Assembly: GCA_004764695.1 (NCBI GenBank)
Contig: SMSO01000007.1
Coordinates: forward strand, 327,501-391,500
Source: Schizochytrium sp. TIO01
Lineage: Eukaryota; Sar; Bigyra; Thraustochytrida; Thraustochytriidae
Direction: 5' to 3'
Length of the DNA: 64,000 bases
A program made the translations under genes and the position numbers. Positions 19,960 to 30,033 of the stretch are shown piece after piece (positions within the stretch are counted from its first letter, which is position 1; every line of letters begins with the position of its first letter). Below the pieces are notes generated by a model. It searched no databases. It had not been told where the DNA came from and worked only from the letters and a program-made list of their open reading frames with translations.

Positions 19960-22036
19960 TGTGTCAATTCGTTTGCACTTCGCCTAATGCCGTTCCTCCC
20001 GAGAGTCCTTTCTCAAGCTTTCCTAGCCTTCCTGCTCGTCCCCGCGGTCCTGGATGGATACAAATTGGTTTGTCCGCTGTCCGGTCTCGAGTTTCGACTT
20101 CTCCGCCAAAGGTCTGTTCTGGTTTACGCAATCTCTCAGTTGCACTACAGGTCTGCCGGTCAAGTCTCACGCAGCGAACCCAAAACACTTATGCCACCGC
20201 GGCAAGTTCTGGATTTGCTGCATAGGCTTCCTGCACTACAGCAAGTGCTCCTGCTTCTCAAAGAAGCCGCTCGCTTGCTACGTGTTCACATGCAAACGTT
20301 ATTAAGTAGTACCGCGTGCCCCCTCCGGCTTGTTATACCAAGCCAGTGCACTGCAGGAAATTCCCATAATTGCGTGGTCAGAGTTATGACGCGCAAACCT
20401 AACCTAACCTAACCCAGACCTGTCGAGCTAGCGGAAACCCTAGCAAGGGCTATGTTGGCGCTTTTCATAAAACTGTAAATTTGCAAATGAAGAAAAATGA
20501 GAAAGAGAAAATTGAAAGAGTGAATGAATGAACAGATGATTCAAAGTGCCGGGGATCGGGATCAGTCGATTGTGGCCGAGACATATTCACATGTTTATAA
20601 AATGTAGATAGGATTTTGTGGACAAGTCCGGCGTCGAGAGCTGGGGTTCGTGTCGTCGAGAAGCGTTGAAGAAGTGGTCGGCTTGCTGCTTGATGGGTAG
20701 ATTCGATAAAATGTACTGTGTTTGGGAGAACGCCGTAGCATGATGGCCCAATTCTTTGTTTTACTGCAGTGCATGGTGATTCTTGAAGTGCCGTTGGAGG
20801 GGTCATCATTCTGGTGTGACTCTGAATTGCTTGCGCCGTTGAGATAAACGAGCCGCAAAGGACAGTGAGTAGGAGGTGTCTGTCTAGAGAGGCATATGTC
20901 ATGCAATACTTGTATCCAGTGGAGTGCTCTGAGACTCCTGAGGTACATGTTTGTTTACATGGTCCATGACGCAATTCAGACGCAATTCAGACGAGTAGTT
21001 TTATAACCCAAGGGGCAATAATATCTGATGAAATTGATTCTTTTCAATAGGTGTAGGGAACGTTTTAGAGTTTGATGCTGCTTGGGCTTTCATTTGTTCC
21101 CCTTTTGATTATAATTAGAATATTTGGAATAGTATGAACCTATAAAACTGAAGCCTTTGATAGGAAGAATATAGATTTTAGGAATGTTTTGCCAAAGCTC
21201 ACACACAATATCAGGGGGGGGAAAGAATGCCCTCTCAATTTCTATTTTAGCAATCTTTCTGGCGATATTCATCAAGGTGAGAAAATAGATATTGCGAGAT
21301 GCTGCCCTTTTATGGAAACAGAATCATGTGTATTGTGTATTAATTAATGTACACATTAAATGCTTCGAAATCATTCAACCTTTAACTCTTTAAACCTTTG
21401 AACTGGCACAATAAGCAGCTAGTAATGTCTCTTTTTATTGCTTCCAAGAGATCTTGTGGCTTTCTGTAGGGCAAATGGAGGCACAAGCAAGAAAGGCAAG
21501 AACCCGCTTCCCAATATGATCAATTGAATGGAGCAAAACATCGCCACCACCTAATACTAGTCTTTTATTAAAAAATGTAGCAAGTAGCTCACTGTTGGAA
21601 AACTTTGTACTGCCTGATGTGATTGGAAATTCTTGTTATTCGTGGGAGAGAATACTTATTAAAAAATGAGAAACCAATAAAGTAAGAACACAATCATGAC
21701 AAAGAGGTTGCAGATTTTGAAAATTCTCCAAACAACAATTGATAACGCAATCCTCAGATGGTTGGTTCCTGAGCAATCAATACCTTGAAAACTCCTCATC
21801 ATTCACCCTGTAAACGTCTTTGCATTATTTGGAGTCTTCTGTCATTTCTGAGGAGACTTTGAAGGCAAGCATGCTTGCACAGTTTAGGAAAGCTAAAGTT
21901 GTGTTATTGAGTAAGAAACAAAATATCTTTGTATAAAGTGAAGTGAGTATTCAAGGTGTTGCTTTAAAGGGTTTGAGGGCCTGTGTTGTTTGTTTGTTTG
22001 TTTGTTTGTTGTTTGTCTGTCTATCTGCTAAGTAGG
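19960..22036. other. Intergenic
   Basis: 2.1 kb without a supported gene. It contains a short A-A-C-C-T repeat (three units, about 20397-20416) and a (TTTG)n array at about 21988-22016 just downstream of the WDR74-like gene. Open stretches on both strands at 20.0-20.4 and 20.5-21.0 kb overlap one another and show no domain. Confidence 0.5.
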
Positions 22037-23425
22037 TTACTGCTTGCGCTTCTTTTGCGGTGGTTTAGTTTGCTTGCTCGAAGCGGGAGCAGCAGCCTTT
22101 TTTGAAGACTTCGCACGGCGAGGGGCCTTGACAACTTCCTCCTCCTCTTCCTCCTCTTCTTCTTCCTCTTCTTCGTCTTCATTTTCATCATCATCGAACA
22201 AGTCCAACTCGCCAACCACATCGTTTTCATCAGGGATGGGTCCAAGAGGACGTTTCTTGGGCACGCCGTACTCGTCAAGCTCGACCTTTGGCTCGTTACG
22301 GACAGCCGGTGCGCTTGTACTGAACAAGATACTCGTGAGTTGCTGGCGGGCATAGAGACGCACAATAGTTGCTCGTGTATCAACATTGCCTACAAGAAGG
22401 TGCCGATCAAGGCCACCGGCTACAATGAGTGGTAAACTAGAGTGCTTCTTGACTGAGCGGATAGACCCGTTGAGACCCTTGAATGCGCGCACAACGCGCT
22501 GTTGCCTCAAGTCAACACAGCGAATTCCACCAACAGCATCTCCCACTGCAACAGTGTAATCGTTAAGGGCTTCAATGCAGTTCAGGTGTCTAGACTCCGC
22601 TGAAATGTTCTTCTGGTACAACTCTGTGGCGGTCTTCATGTCAACATCCGCCACAGGGCGACGTTGGGCCCGGGTGTCATACAGGCGCACTTGGCCATAG
22701 CCTGTGCATGTTGCAATGCGTTCTGGAAGTCCTCCTCCTATAGCCTGCTTTTGACCTTTATCAGGGTTTTCCACACCACCCAAGAAGCACATATCTGTGA
22801 CCCACACCGGTACACGAAGCTCAATTTTATCCAGAGGCACATTCTTTGCCTGGAAGCACCGAGTCCACTTTTCCATATCCCACATTGAAAGAAGATTCTC
22901 CTTGCCACCCGTAGCTAACAAACCACTTGTAGAGCTCACGCGAGACTTCGAGAGCGGTCCGTTCACAGTGTGCTTCGCAAGAAGCTCAGTGCCAAAGACT
23001 TTGCTATCATCATTATGAGAAGGGTCGAAAGAAACCACTTGGACGTTTCCTTTCGCAGACGAAACTACGATACGGTCTCCAAGAATATCAAGTCCTGTCC
23101 AAGCATTGTCCACATCGATTTCGACAGCCTTACATGCCAAGGGTTCCGGCACCTCGAGCACAACGTGCTGCTTTTCGGCATTTTGCTCAATATGGTCAAC
23201 AGCAGGAATTCGCAGGAGACGAAGACCTGAGCTTCTTGAAAGCGAAACTACGCCGAGGTTTTCGTCATCGGGGCTTGCCCAAGCAAGGGCCTCGACACGG
23301 TCTTCGCGACTGGTTTGGCCGCACTTGGCAAGGGTCTTGCCGCTTGTAGGCTCCCAGAGCTTGACAAGACCAAGAGCATCTCCGGTCACTACGCGGAGAG
23401 AGTCGCCGACACTTGACTTCGACAT
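22037..23425 (-). CDS. WDR74: WD40 ribosome-biogenesis protein, WDR74/Nsa1-like (462 aa)
   Basis: A single-exon WD40 propeller protein. I start it at ATG 23425 (M-S-K-S-S-V-G-D); the frame is open 13 codons further but without an ATG. Propeller-like repeats include V-T-G-D-A-L-G-L-V-K-L-W, L-L-A-T-G-G-K-E-N-L-L-S-M-W-D, R-I-A-T-C-T-G-Y-G-Q-V-R-L-Y-D-T-R and V-A-G-G-L-D-R-H-L-L. The Y-G-Q-V-R-L-Y-D-T-R-A-Q-R-R-P block is typical of WDR74/Nsa1, which acts in nucleolar pre-60S assembly with the AAA-ATPase NVL/Rix7. The C-terminal 80 residues are a long acidic tract (12 Glu in a row) followed by a Lys-rich tail that would serve as a nucleolar/nuclear signal. The symbol is by family resemblance; orthology was not tested. 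Confidence 0.85.
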   Translation of the reverse strand: MSKSSVGDSLRVVTGDALGLVKLWEPTSGKTLAKCGQTSREDRVEALAWASPDDENLGVVSLSRSSGLRLLRIPAVDHIEQNAEKQHVVLEVPEPLACKAVEIDVDNAWTGLDILGDRIVVSSAKGNVQVVSFDPSHNDDSKVFGTELLAKHTVNGPLSKSRVSSTSGLLATGGKENLLSMWDMEKWTRCFQAKNVPLDKIELRVPVWVTDMCFLGGVENPDKGQKQAIGGGLPERIATCTGYGQVRLYDTRAQRRPVADVDMKTATELYQKNISAESRHLNCIEALNDYTVAVGDAVGGIRCVDLRQQRVVRAFKGLNGSIRSVKKHSSLPLIVAGGLDRHLLVGNVDTRATIVRLYARQQLTSILFSTSAPAVRNEPKVELDEYGVPKKRPLGPIPDENDVVGELDLFDDDENEDEEEEEEEEEEEEEVVKAPRRAKSSKKAAAPASSKQTKPPQKKRKQ

Positions 23426-24363
23426 TGCGCTAGCGAAAAAGCCTAACGTGGAAACCTCACGCAAAAGCCTGCCTAAAAATCGCAGCCCGTTCGCACGGCC
23501 TCGCGAGTTTTGTTGCTGCTGCCTTGAGCGCTGCGACGCTTTCGTCCACCAATCAATAAGCGCTCTATATCAACCAATGGTCGGCGATGACTTGGTGCGA
23601 GCTACTTAGAATTATCCTTAGTACCCCATAGGATTCAATGTATAAATTGAAATGCAAGTGAGATGCAATCAATAACAAGGGTTATAGCAGCCTGAATATA
23701 CCTATAGAGAAAATAGAAAATAATTCTGCTAGTTCATCTTTCCAATATTTTCGGTAATTTATCATCTCGAGAGTGATAGCTAAGTGATGGTAAAACGTAT
23801 CGAAAGTTTTGGGAGATTAACTCTTAAGATTTGACTTTGTAAAAGGTCAAGAGAGAAAGTTAGAGGCACAGTAAGACTCTATAAGCATCAATTAACGTAT
23901 GAGAGAGATGCCCAAGTCATTTGGCTTGGCCAATGTTGTTACCCGAAGCAGTTACATTCAGAAAAGTGGAGCACACAGAGAAATGTAAAGTATGTCCTTC
24001 ACAACCTTGGCGCTAACCAAGAATGCTTATAGTCTCTCTGGTCTCGAGACTTGATAGCTTTTGATTGTTCATATGAGTTTGGGTATTAGTGTTTGCCCAA
24101 AGACTGAATACTTAGAGTTCCTGTATTATCGTACCTACTTTTATAGAGATGGAGACATCTTGCAAGTTCTATCTGGTAGATGTAGCAGTGTAAAGTTTAT
24201 TTATTCGTGAACATTTAGTCGAGACAATCTCGAATGCTCTTAAATCTTGAAGTAGGTAATGCAGCGCGATGAGAGAAGAGAGCGGCTAACACCCCTGGAG
24301 AATAGTTAAACTTGACAAGTGGAGTTGTCTCTTTCGAAAAAATAAAAGCCACAGACAAAAAAA
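23426..24363. other. Intergenic, AT-rich
   Basis: About 0.9 kb upstream of the WDR74-like gene. The first 200 bases are GC-rich (promoter side) and the rest AT-rich. No supported frame or long repeat. Confidence 0.45.
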
Positions 24364-25268
24364 AATGGCAAACTTGAGTTTTCTAATCCCTTTTCATATA
24401 ATTGGAAAGCTCCAGATGAAACAGAGCGGTGGCTAGGAAAAGGCAATGCTCCTTAAACTCTAAGTTTCGCACAAACCAGATCATTACATATTTTCAAAGC
24501 TTGTAGATGAAGGTTTTTTAAAAAACAGAACCGACTTCGAAGATATATGCCAAGCGTCTCAGTTAAACGCATCTCTAGAAATACAATCAGCAAGTTTGGG
24601 GACGGTCCCGAGCCACCTAATTGTCTCTGTAGAATATATTGGAGTGGAGATTTGACCCCTCATGGGCTGGCCTGCGCAACCAAATTTAATTTCAGGACAA
24701 AGTATTCAAATGCATCCTAGAGAAGCTCAGACGAACAGAAAAGGAAAATCGCGCAATACACGACACTTTATTTACTCTATCAAGATATGCATAGCAGAGT
24801 TCAGAAGCACATCTACTCAGCACTGACCTCCTTTTGCGAAGATGCTAAGCCCGAGCAGTCTTCAACTAGGTGCTATGCGTCCTGAGACAGCGTCTCTTTT
24901 GAAAGAGCTTGGAGTGAGTGGGAAAACGAATCTTTGTCGAATGAGCCCGCTACTGAAAACTTCACCAACGAGTTCAACATAACTATACGTCCAGAATACT
25001 CTGAGTTCCTAAAATATAAAACTTCACCAACGAGTTCAACATACCCATACGTCCAGAATGCTCTGAGATCCTAAATTATGCACCCATCTCCATTGCAATA
25101 GATACGTGCCAGCTTTTGCTTTTCCAAAGAGAACACTTGTCCAGAGCCTTCAAGCAAAAGCTTTACCATGCATGCGTATATTTCTTAAGCATTCACATAC
25201 CTTTACTGCCACCCAGGTCAGAGGTACCAACTTTCGGCGTGTCGATCTCGCTGGCTCAACCTTCTAGC
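24364..25268 (+). pseudogene. Spliced, probably eroding gene of unknown family
   Basis: Two exons join cleanly: 24464-24643 (60 codons, contains Y-I-F-S-K-L-V-D-E-G-F-L-K-N) and 24696-24791 (D-K-V-F-K-C-I-L-E-K-L-R-R-T-E-K, coiled-coil-like). The 52-nt intron has donor GTGGAG and acceptor AATTTCAG, phase 0. The next coding-like stretch (about 24795-24880, H-I-Y-S-A-L-T-S-F-C-E-D-A-K-P-E-Q) is in another frame and meets TGA at 24883. It resumes as F-E-R-A-W-S-E-W-E-N-E-S, then runs into a 62-bp tandem duplication that shifts the frame. The second duplicate continues open for some 80 codons to 25268. A preceding stretch at 24376-24456 (N-W-K-A-P-D-E-T-E-R-W-L) may be an earlier exon. The helical, charged content hints at a coiled-coil protein; no family assigned. 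Confidence 0.45.
24956..25079. repeat. 62-bp tandem duplication
   Basis: Two head-to-tail copies (24956-25017 and 25018-25079) beginning AAAACTTCACCAACGAGTTC, with a handful of substitutions. The length is not a multiple of three. Confidence 0.93.
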
Positions 25269-27417
25269 TAGGGATCTCTTAGCTAACCTTGGCATCTTCA
25301 GATGACACCCCTTCCCGTAACGAGCGCAGCTGCAGATCCCTGCGCAACCCATTTTCGTTTCCTCATAGTCTTTACATGGGCACGGCACTCTTACCGCTGG
25401 GCTTAGACCGCCTACCATAATATGAGAACTGGTGGCAACGGCGCGACAGCTCGTATGGTCAGCTTGGAGCTTTTGTGACGAGCTGCAGGGACTTGGAACG
25501 AGACGGACTTCCAAGTCTGCACTGCCGAGGATCTCGAGTTTCACGAGCGAGCGCTTGGCTTCCTGCTGCTGTTGGCGTACCGGTCGATCATTGCTCGCTG
25601 CCTCGACTCCTCAGCCTCTTCCGCAACAACTTGCAGCCGCTGCCGCCTGCCTGGTCTTGCAAGCAAGCAAGCAAGCAAGCAAGCAACTCCAATGCATTTC
25701 CACATCTCGCGATCTCGCGATCTCGCGATAAGCAGCCGCGTTCAATATGGCGGCAGACCTGAGCTTGGAGCAGCAGCCTAAGGATCCGTTCTTTCTTCCT
25801 TCTGCGAATAACGCCGATCTTGTCGTCTCGTGCATACTCGTACAGCGAGGTCTCTCAAAGCTGCCTCGAAGACCTTGGCATCTGCAGATTCCTGCTCCAT
25901 TTAGCTAGCTATAGCTAGCTAGCTATCAAGCAATGACCTTCAGCGCGCTAGTACAGTGTTCTGCAAAAGCTAATCGGTGTCCCGCCTTTACCGTTCAGGA
26001 TGTCATCTCCAAGGTCGTCACTTCCCACCTCCAAGTAGTAATGTAAAGTGCCAGGCCAGGGTTCCATGCCCCTCAACTTCGAACTTCGCAGCGACGAGGT
26101 CTGCAAACACCAATTAATCCATCGATCAATCCATCGACCACTCCATCGATTAATCAATCCATCGACTGACCAATCAACGCCTCTGCCGGCAACTTTCTTC
26201 TTCTTGATAGCAGCAGGGTCCACGCGAAGTTTCGGACCCCGATTCGCACCAGCAAAGCGCTCCGCCCATCGGCCTTCAGGCGAACCCAGCATCGATCTTA
26301 GGACTGCCTGCAGTCTTTGCCCTTCTTCGCAAACATCGGCGCCTTCAAGTGCAAGCACGCAATCAGCACGCAAGTAATCAAGCAAGCGAGCTCCAAGCCG
26401 TGGCAGAGCTGCACCAGCAGCCTTCGTCCTGCCTTCGTCCTGGGCACCTTCGCCCACACGTCTCACTCCCTCCACCTCTGCGAGTCTGGCCTCCTCGAGG
26501 ACTCTACTCTTCTCTTCTCTTCACGTTCTCTCTCCACGCCCGAGCCGAACTGAGTGCGAGTGTTTGTTCGTATCTCTTGTTCTGCTTCTGCTTCTCCAAG
26601 GATCTCGTTGGCGGCGGCCAGCTAGCTAGCTTTGACTCGAGTCAGTCAATTCGCGTTTCACGGCAGGCAAGCGATCCGCTGTCCTTAGGTGCGACCTTTC
26701 GCGCCGAGTTCTGCTCCGCGGCCTTGCCTCCCTGGCCCTCCTCGCACGAGCCTCTGCGTGCCTTCAGCGCCGCGCAAGCGAGGCCCGGAGCCCCGCGGGT
26801 CCCTCTCGCACGCGTCGCCGCGAGTCCCTCGTTTCGGTCTTTCCGGCGCTGCTGCCGGAAAGAGCGCAGTAAGTAAGCAAGCACGCACGCACATCACAAA
26901 CACATAAACAAACACACACGCAGAGGCAGAGAGAGCGACGGGAGTCCGTCCAAGGATTCTGCGAGGCGCGCCTGGCTAGCTAGCTAGCTAGTTCCCTCGC
27001 GCTCGTGCAAGCGCGTGCTGCCGTCGCCGCATCTTACAACTCGCGAGACCCGCAGCCTTCCGCCCGGAAGCCCGCCCTTCTCAGGCCAGCTCTCGAGATC
27101 GTCTCGCCTCGCCTCGCCTCGCGTCGCCTCGCCCGTCCGAGGCGCCGGGCCTGGCACGGAGGAGCTCGAGGTCGAGGGCGTCGAGAGCTTTTCAGGTTTG
27201 GAGACTCGAACGAACTTTGGTTTGAGAGCGAAAGAAAGAAAGAAAGAAAAGAAAAGAAAAGAAAAGAAAAGAAAAAAGAAGGAAGCTGGCGATTGACCGG
27301 TAGGGCTCGTTTAGGGTATACGGTAGGCCTCTGGATTTGGTTTGGATTTCTTGAACGAAGGAAGAACTCGCCAGGAAGCGGAAGAAGGCCGGTACAGTAG
27401 GGTATAGGTTCTGCGAA
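25269..27417. other. GC-rich, microsatellite-dense intergenic block
   Basis: Contains (GCAA)n at about 25660-25685, three CTCGCGAT octamers at about 25704-25727, (TAGC)n at about 25904-25925 and again at 26973-26990, (CGCCT)n at about 27100-27130, and GAAA/GAAAA runs at 27228-27272. Many frames are open because the DNA is GC-rich; none carries a recognisable domain. Confidence 0.55.
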
Positions 27418-27480
27418 TAGGTTATAGAGAGGGTAAAGTAGGTTATAGGGCGCGGCGAAGTAGGTTATAGGGGGTATAGT
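27418..27480. repeat. Minisatellite TAGGTTATAG x3
   Basis: Three copies of TAGGTTATAG at about 21-22 bp spacing, with a related GGGTATAG on each side. It lies about 80 bases upstream of the first CDF-like gene, in its presumed promoter or leader. Confidence 0.8.
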
Positions 27481-27561
27481 CTACTTGGTGGCGGAAGAGA
27501 CGCGGAAAAAAAGAAAAAAAGAAAAAGAAGGGCGGCGTCGTCTTCCTTGGCGACGCAGTTC

Positions 27562-28764
27562 ATGGCGCTGCAAACCTTCAACTCGGACACGTCGGCGTCG
27601 GCGAGTGCGAGTGCTTCAGAGCGCTGGACATCGGGAAGCGTGTGGAGCGGGTGCCGTCGGCTTGGGTTCGTTGCGTGTGGCGCCGAAGTCGCTCTCGGAA
27701 GCCCCGAGGAGTTGACCGAGCTCAAGGTCAAGGCGACAAGTACGGGCGAAAAGGCCTTTGGAGGCGAAAGGTTCAAGCGCTTCCTGTACGACAGCGTCGA
27801 ATATCCCCAAGAAAACAAAATGTCTTCCGACGATGCTGATCAAATTCGCAATGACGCCCTGCGCTCGCATCATGCTGGAAATGTGATGCTCCTCGCGGTC
27901 GTCTTCGTGCTCTTTGGAGGCTTTGCTCTCGCTGAGATCTTTGCTGCCATTGCCAGTTCCAGTCTATCCCTTCTCGGTGATGCTGCCAGCATGGTCGTAG
28001 ATGCCAGCACCTATGGCCTCAACATGATCGCAGAACGCCGCAAGGGCCTCGGAATTTCTGAGATGACTCGCGTCAAGCTCGAGCTCTTCATCCCTCTCGC
28101 CAGTATGTTGGCGCTCTTTGCTACTAGCGTCTACGTCATGAACGAGGCTATGGACACTATCCGTAACCCTCCTGAACACGGCGAGACCGGCGACACTATT
28201 ATGCTCATCTTTGCCAGTGTTAACCTTGCCATTGACGTGGTCTCCGTCTTCTGCTTCGCTCGCGTGAACCGTCTCCTTGGCTACGCTGTTAAGGATGCTG
28301 TCGAAGGCATCACCGAGGATGAGTATGACGCGGAGTTTGGCCATGGCAACCAGAATTCTGCTCGTGTTGGTCATGGTGACGTTGACGACGGTGATGCTGG
28401 CCTTATCACCAATGGCGTTCCCGCTTCGGAGACGACCGCGACGCAAACCAACACCTTTGAGCAGCACTTGCTTCACACCCGGGACATTGAGGCTGATCTC
28501 CACAGCAAGTCCAACACGAACATGTGCAGTGCTTACACTCATGTCATTGCAGATACGCTCCGAAGCATTGCTGTCATGGCCGCAGCTATTCTCTCTCTTG
28601 CTGACGATGACGTGAACTCGAACATTGCTGATGCATGGGCTGCGATTGCTGTTTCAGTTATTATCTTTGGATCGCTTTACCCGCTCAGTAAGGGTTTGAT
28701 GCAGAAGTACCGCCAGCTTAGGTACCTCAGGCAGAAGCAGCAGATAGAGCAACAGCAACAGTAA
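27562..28764 (+). CDS. CDF-like six-span cation transporter, paralogue 1 (400 aa)
   Basis: A single-exon gene for a membrane protein with six hydrophobic spans arranged as in cation diffusion facilitators, which export Zn, Mn or other divalent metals from the cytosol in exchange for protons. TM2 has G-D140-A-A-S143-M-V-V-D147 and TM5 has N-M-C-S-A-Y-T-H327-V-I-A-D331, followed by A-D-A-W-A-A-I in TM6. In typical CDFs the TM2 position S143 is His or Asp. The protein ends about 20 residues after TM6, so the cytoplasmic C-terminal domain is missing. This copy alone has a 70-residue acidic TM4-TM5 loop with some His. The start is uncertain: ATG 27562 gives an 86-residue Ser-rich N-terminal extension, while ATG 27820 (M-S-S-D-D-A-D) gives 314 aa. 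It lacks the N-terminal peptide shared by the other three copies. Confidence 0.82.
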   Translation: MALQTFNSDTSASASASASERWTSGSVWSGCRRLGFVACGAEVALGSPEELTELKVKATSTGEKAFGGERFKRFLYDSVEYPQENKMSSDDADQIRNDALRSHHAGNVMLLAVVFVLFGGFALAEIFAAIASSSLSLLGDAASMVVDASTYGLNMIAERRKGLGISEMTRVKLELFIPLASMLALFATSVYVMNEAMDTIRNPPEHGETGDTIMLIFASVNLAIDVVSVFCFARVNRLLGYAVKDAVEGITEDEYDAEFGHGNQNSARVGHGDVDDGDAGLITNGVPASETTATQTNTFEQHLLHTRDIEADLHSKSNTNMCSAYTHVIADTLRSIAVMAAAILSLADDDVNSNIADAWAAIAVSVIIFGSLYPLSKGLMQKYRQLRYLRQKQQIEQQQQ

Positions 28765-28918
28765 ATTATATCTTTTGTGAACTACGATGAAGTATTAAAA
28801 ATGGCAGCTGACGACTTTCCCGACTTCGTTTTCATCCCCCTGCTTTCAACCATTTCTTCCATACCTGCTTTCACAAAGACCATGATAGTAGAATATTATT
28901 AGTAGTGCAGTAGTACTT

Positions 28919-28981
28919 CTCTTCTTCTTCTTCTTCTTCTTCTTCTTCTTCTTCTTCTTCTTCTTCTTCTTCTTCTTCTTG
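28919..28981. repeat. (TTC)n trinucleotide array, about 20 units
   Basis: Uninterrupted CTT/TTC repeats of about 62 bases, 155 bases after the stop of CDF-like paralogue 1. Confidence 0.95.
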
Positions 28982-29507
28982 GCTAGCTAAGACTTCAGTT
29001 TATGGAAATAGATGCCAATGCGCGAAGGTTGAGGCCTCTGATAAAATCATAGTTTTTCTAAAAATGAAGTATCATGAACACTTTAAAGCATCTGAACCTT
29101 GGTCGAAAGCAAGAACTGTTATTGTACATTAGAGGTGGACTTGCTTGAACGGGAGTAAACGAAGCGGTCGGAATTATTACTGTTTAATACTCATTTTTCT
29201 CCCGAGTGCTTTAAAAGAAACCTCGCATGGCAAAAATTAGGGGTAAAACCAGGTTTCATATTGAAATTGAGGAAGGGGGCATCTCTGAGATCATATCTGT
29301 ACTTGGCAGGTCCCTATAAAACGATACCTTAGCCTGTAGGTAGCCTAACAGAATAATATTAGTCTTTTTTAAAAACACTGCACAAGGTGGCAGAAAATAA
29401 TTTTACAGGTCATGAGTTGAGCGCCATCCTTATAAAGCTATTTTCGTTCACAATTAATTAGTAAGTGTTCTCCATGCTACAAGTTGGACCAGGCAGTGTT
29501 GTTATTC

Positions 29508-29535
29508 AGGAGTAGGTAGGTACCTACCTACTCCT
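29508..29535. repeat. Perfect 28-bp palindrome
   Basis: The half-site AGGAGTAGGTAGGT is followed immediately by its exact reverse complement, with no spacer. Confidence 0.93.
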
Positions 29536-29988
29536 CAGGAGACATGAAGTCACAGTTCTCCAAATTCTTGCAATTCAGTCCAACAAGGCAGACCTAAACA
29601 GAACAGAACATGCTACCCTCATGTACCTAGGTAGCACCAAGATAGGTAGGTAGCATTGGTAGTATACTTTCTTCCTGAGACGATGATGCAGGGTATAAAT
29701 GATTCTTCTGACCCGAGGTATTACCCGAGCCGAACGATTGGCAATCGCGGTCTGCGAGTCTGACTCCTGAGAGTGGCGGTGATGCTTCACGAGACACGAA
29801 ATCGTCAGTAGGTACCACCTTGGTAGCTACATCAACTCATCAACATCTCACCCCAGATGGCCAAGGTAACGCTATCGAGTAACCTACCAGCTCGAACTCA
29901 CTTTCCTAGGCGAGCGATCATTGCTCTGAAGTCCGTTTATATCGCAAGCTCTACTGCAACTGGCCAGAGCCACCAATTCTGCGGCTGG

Positions 29989-30033
29989 CTGGCTGGCTGG
30001 CTGGCTAGCTCGCTGGCTGGCTGGCTGGCTGCT
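29989..30033. repeat. (GGCT)n tetranucleotide array
   Basis: About 10 units of CTGG/GGCT with one TAGCTC interruption. Confidence 0.93.

Noticed and set aside
20397-20416. Telomere-like AACCT repeat
   Set aside because: Only three units, internal to the window, with ordinary genes on both sides; too short to call an interstitial telomere.
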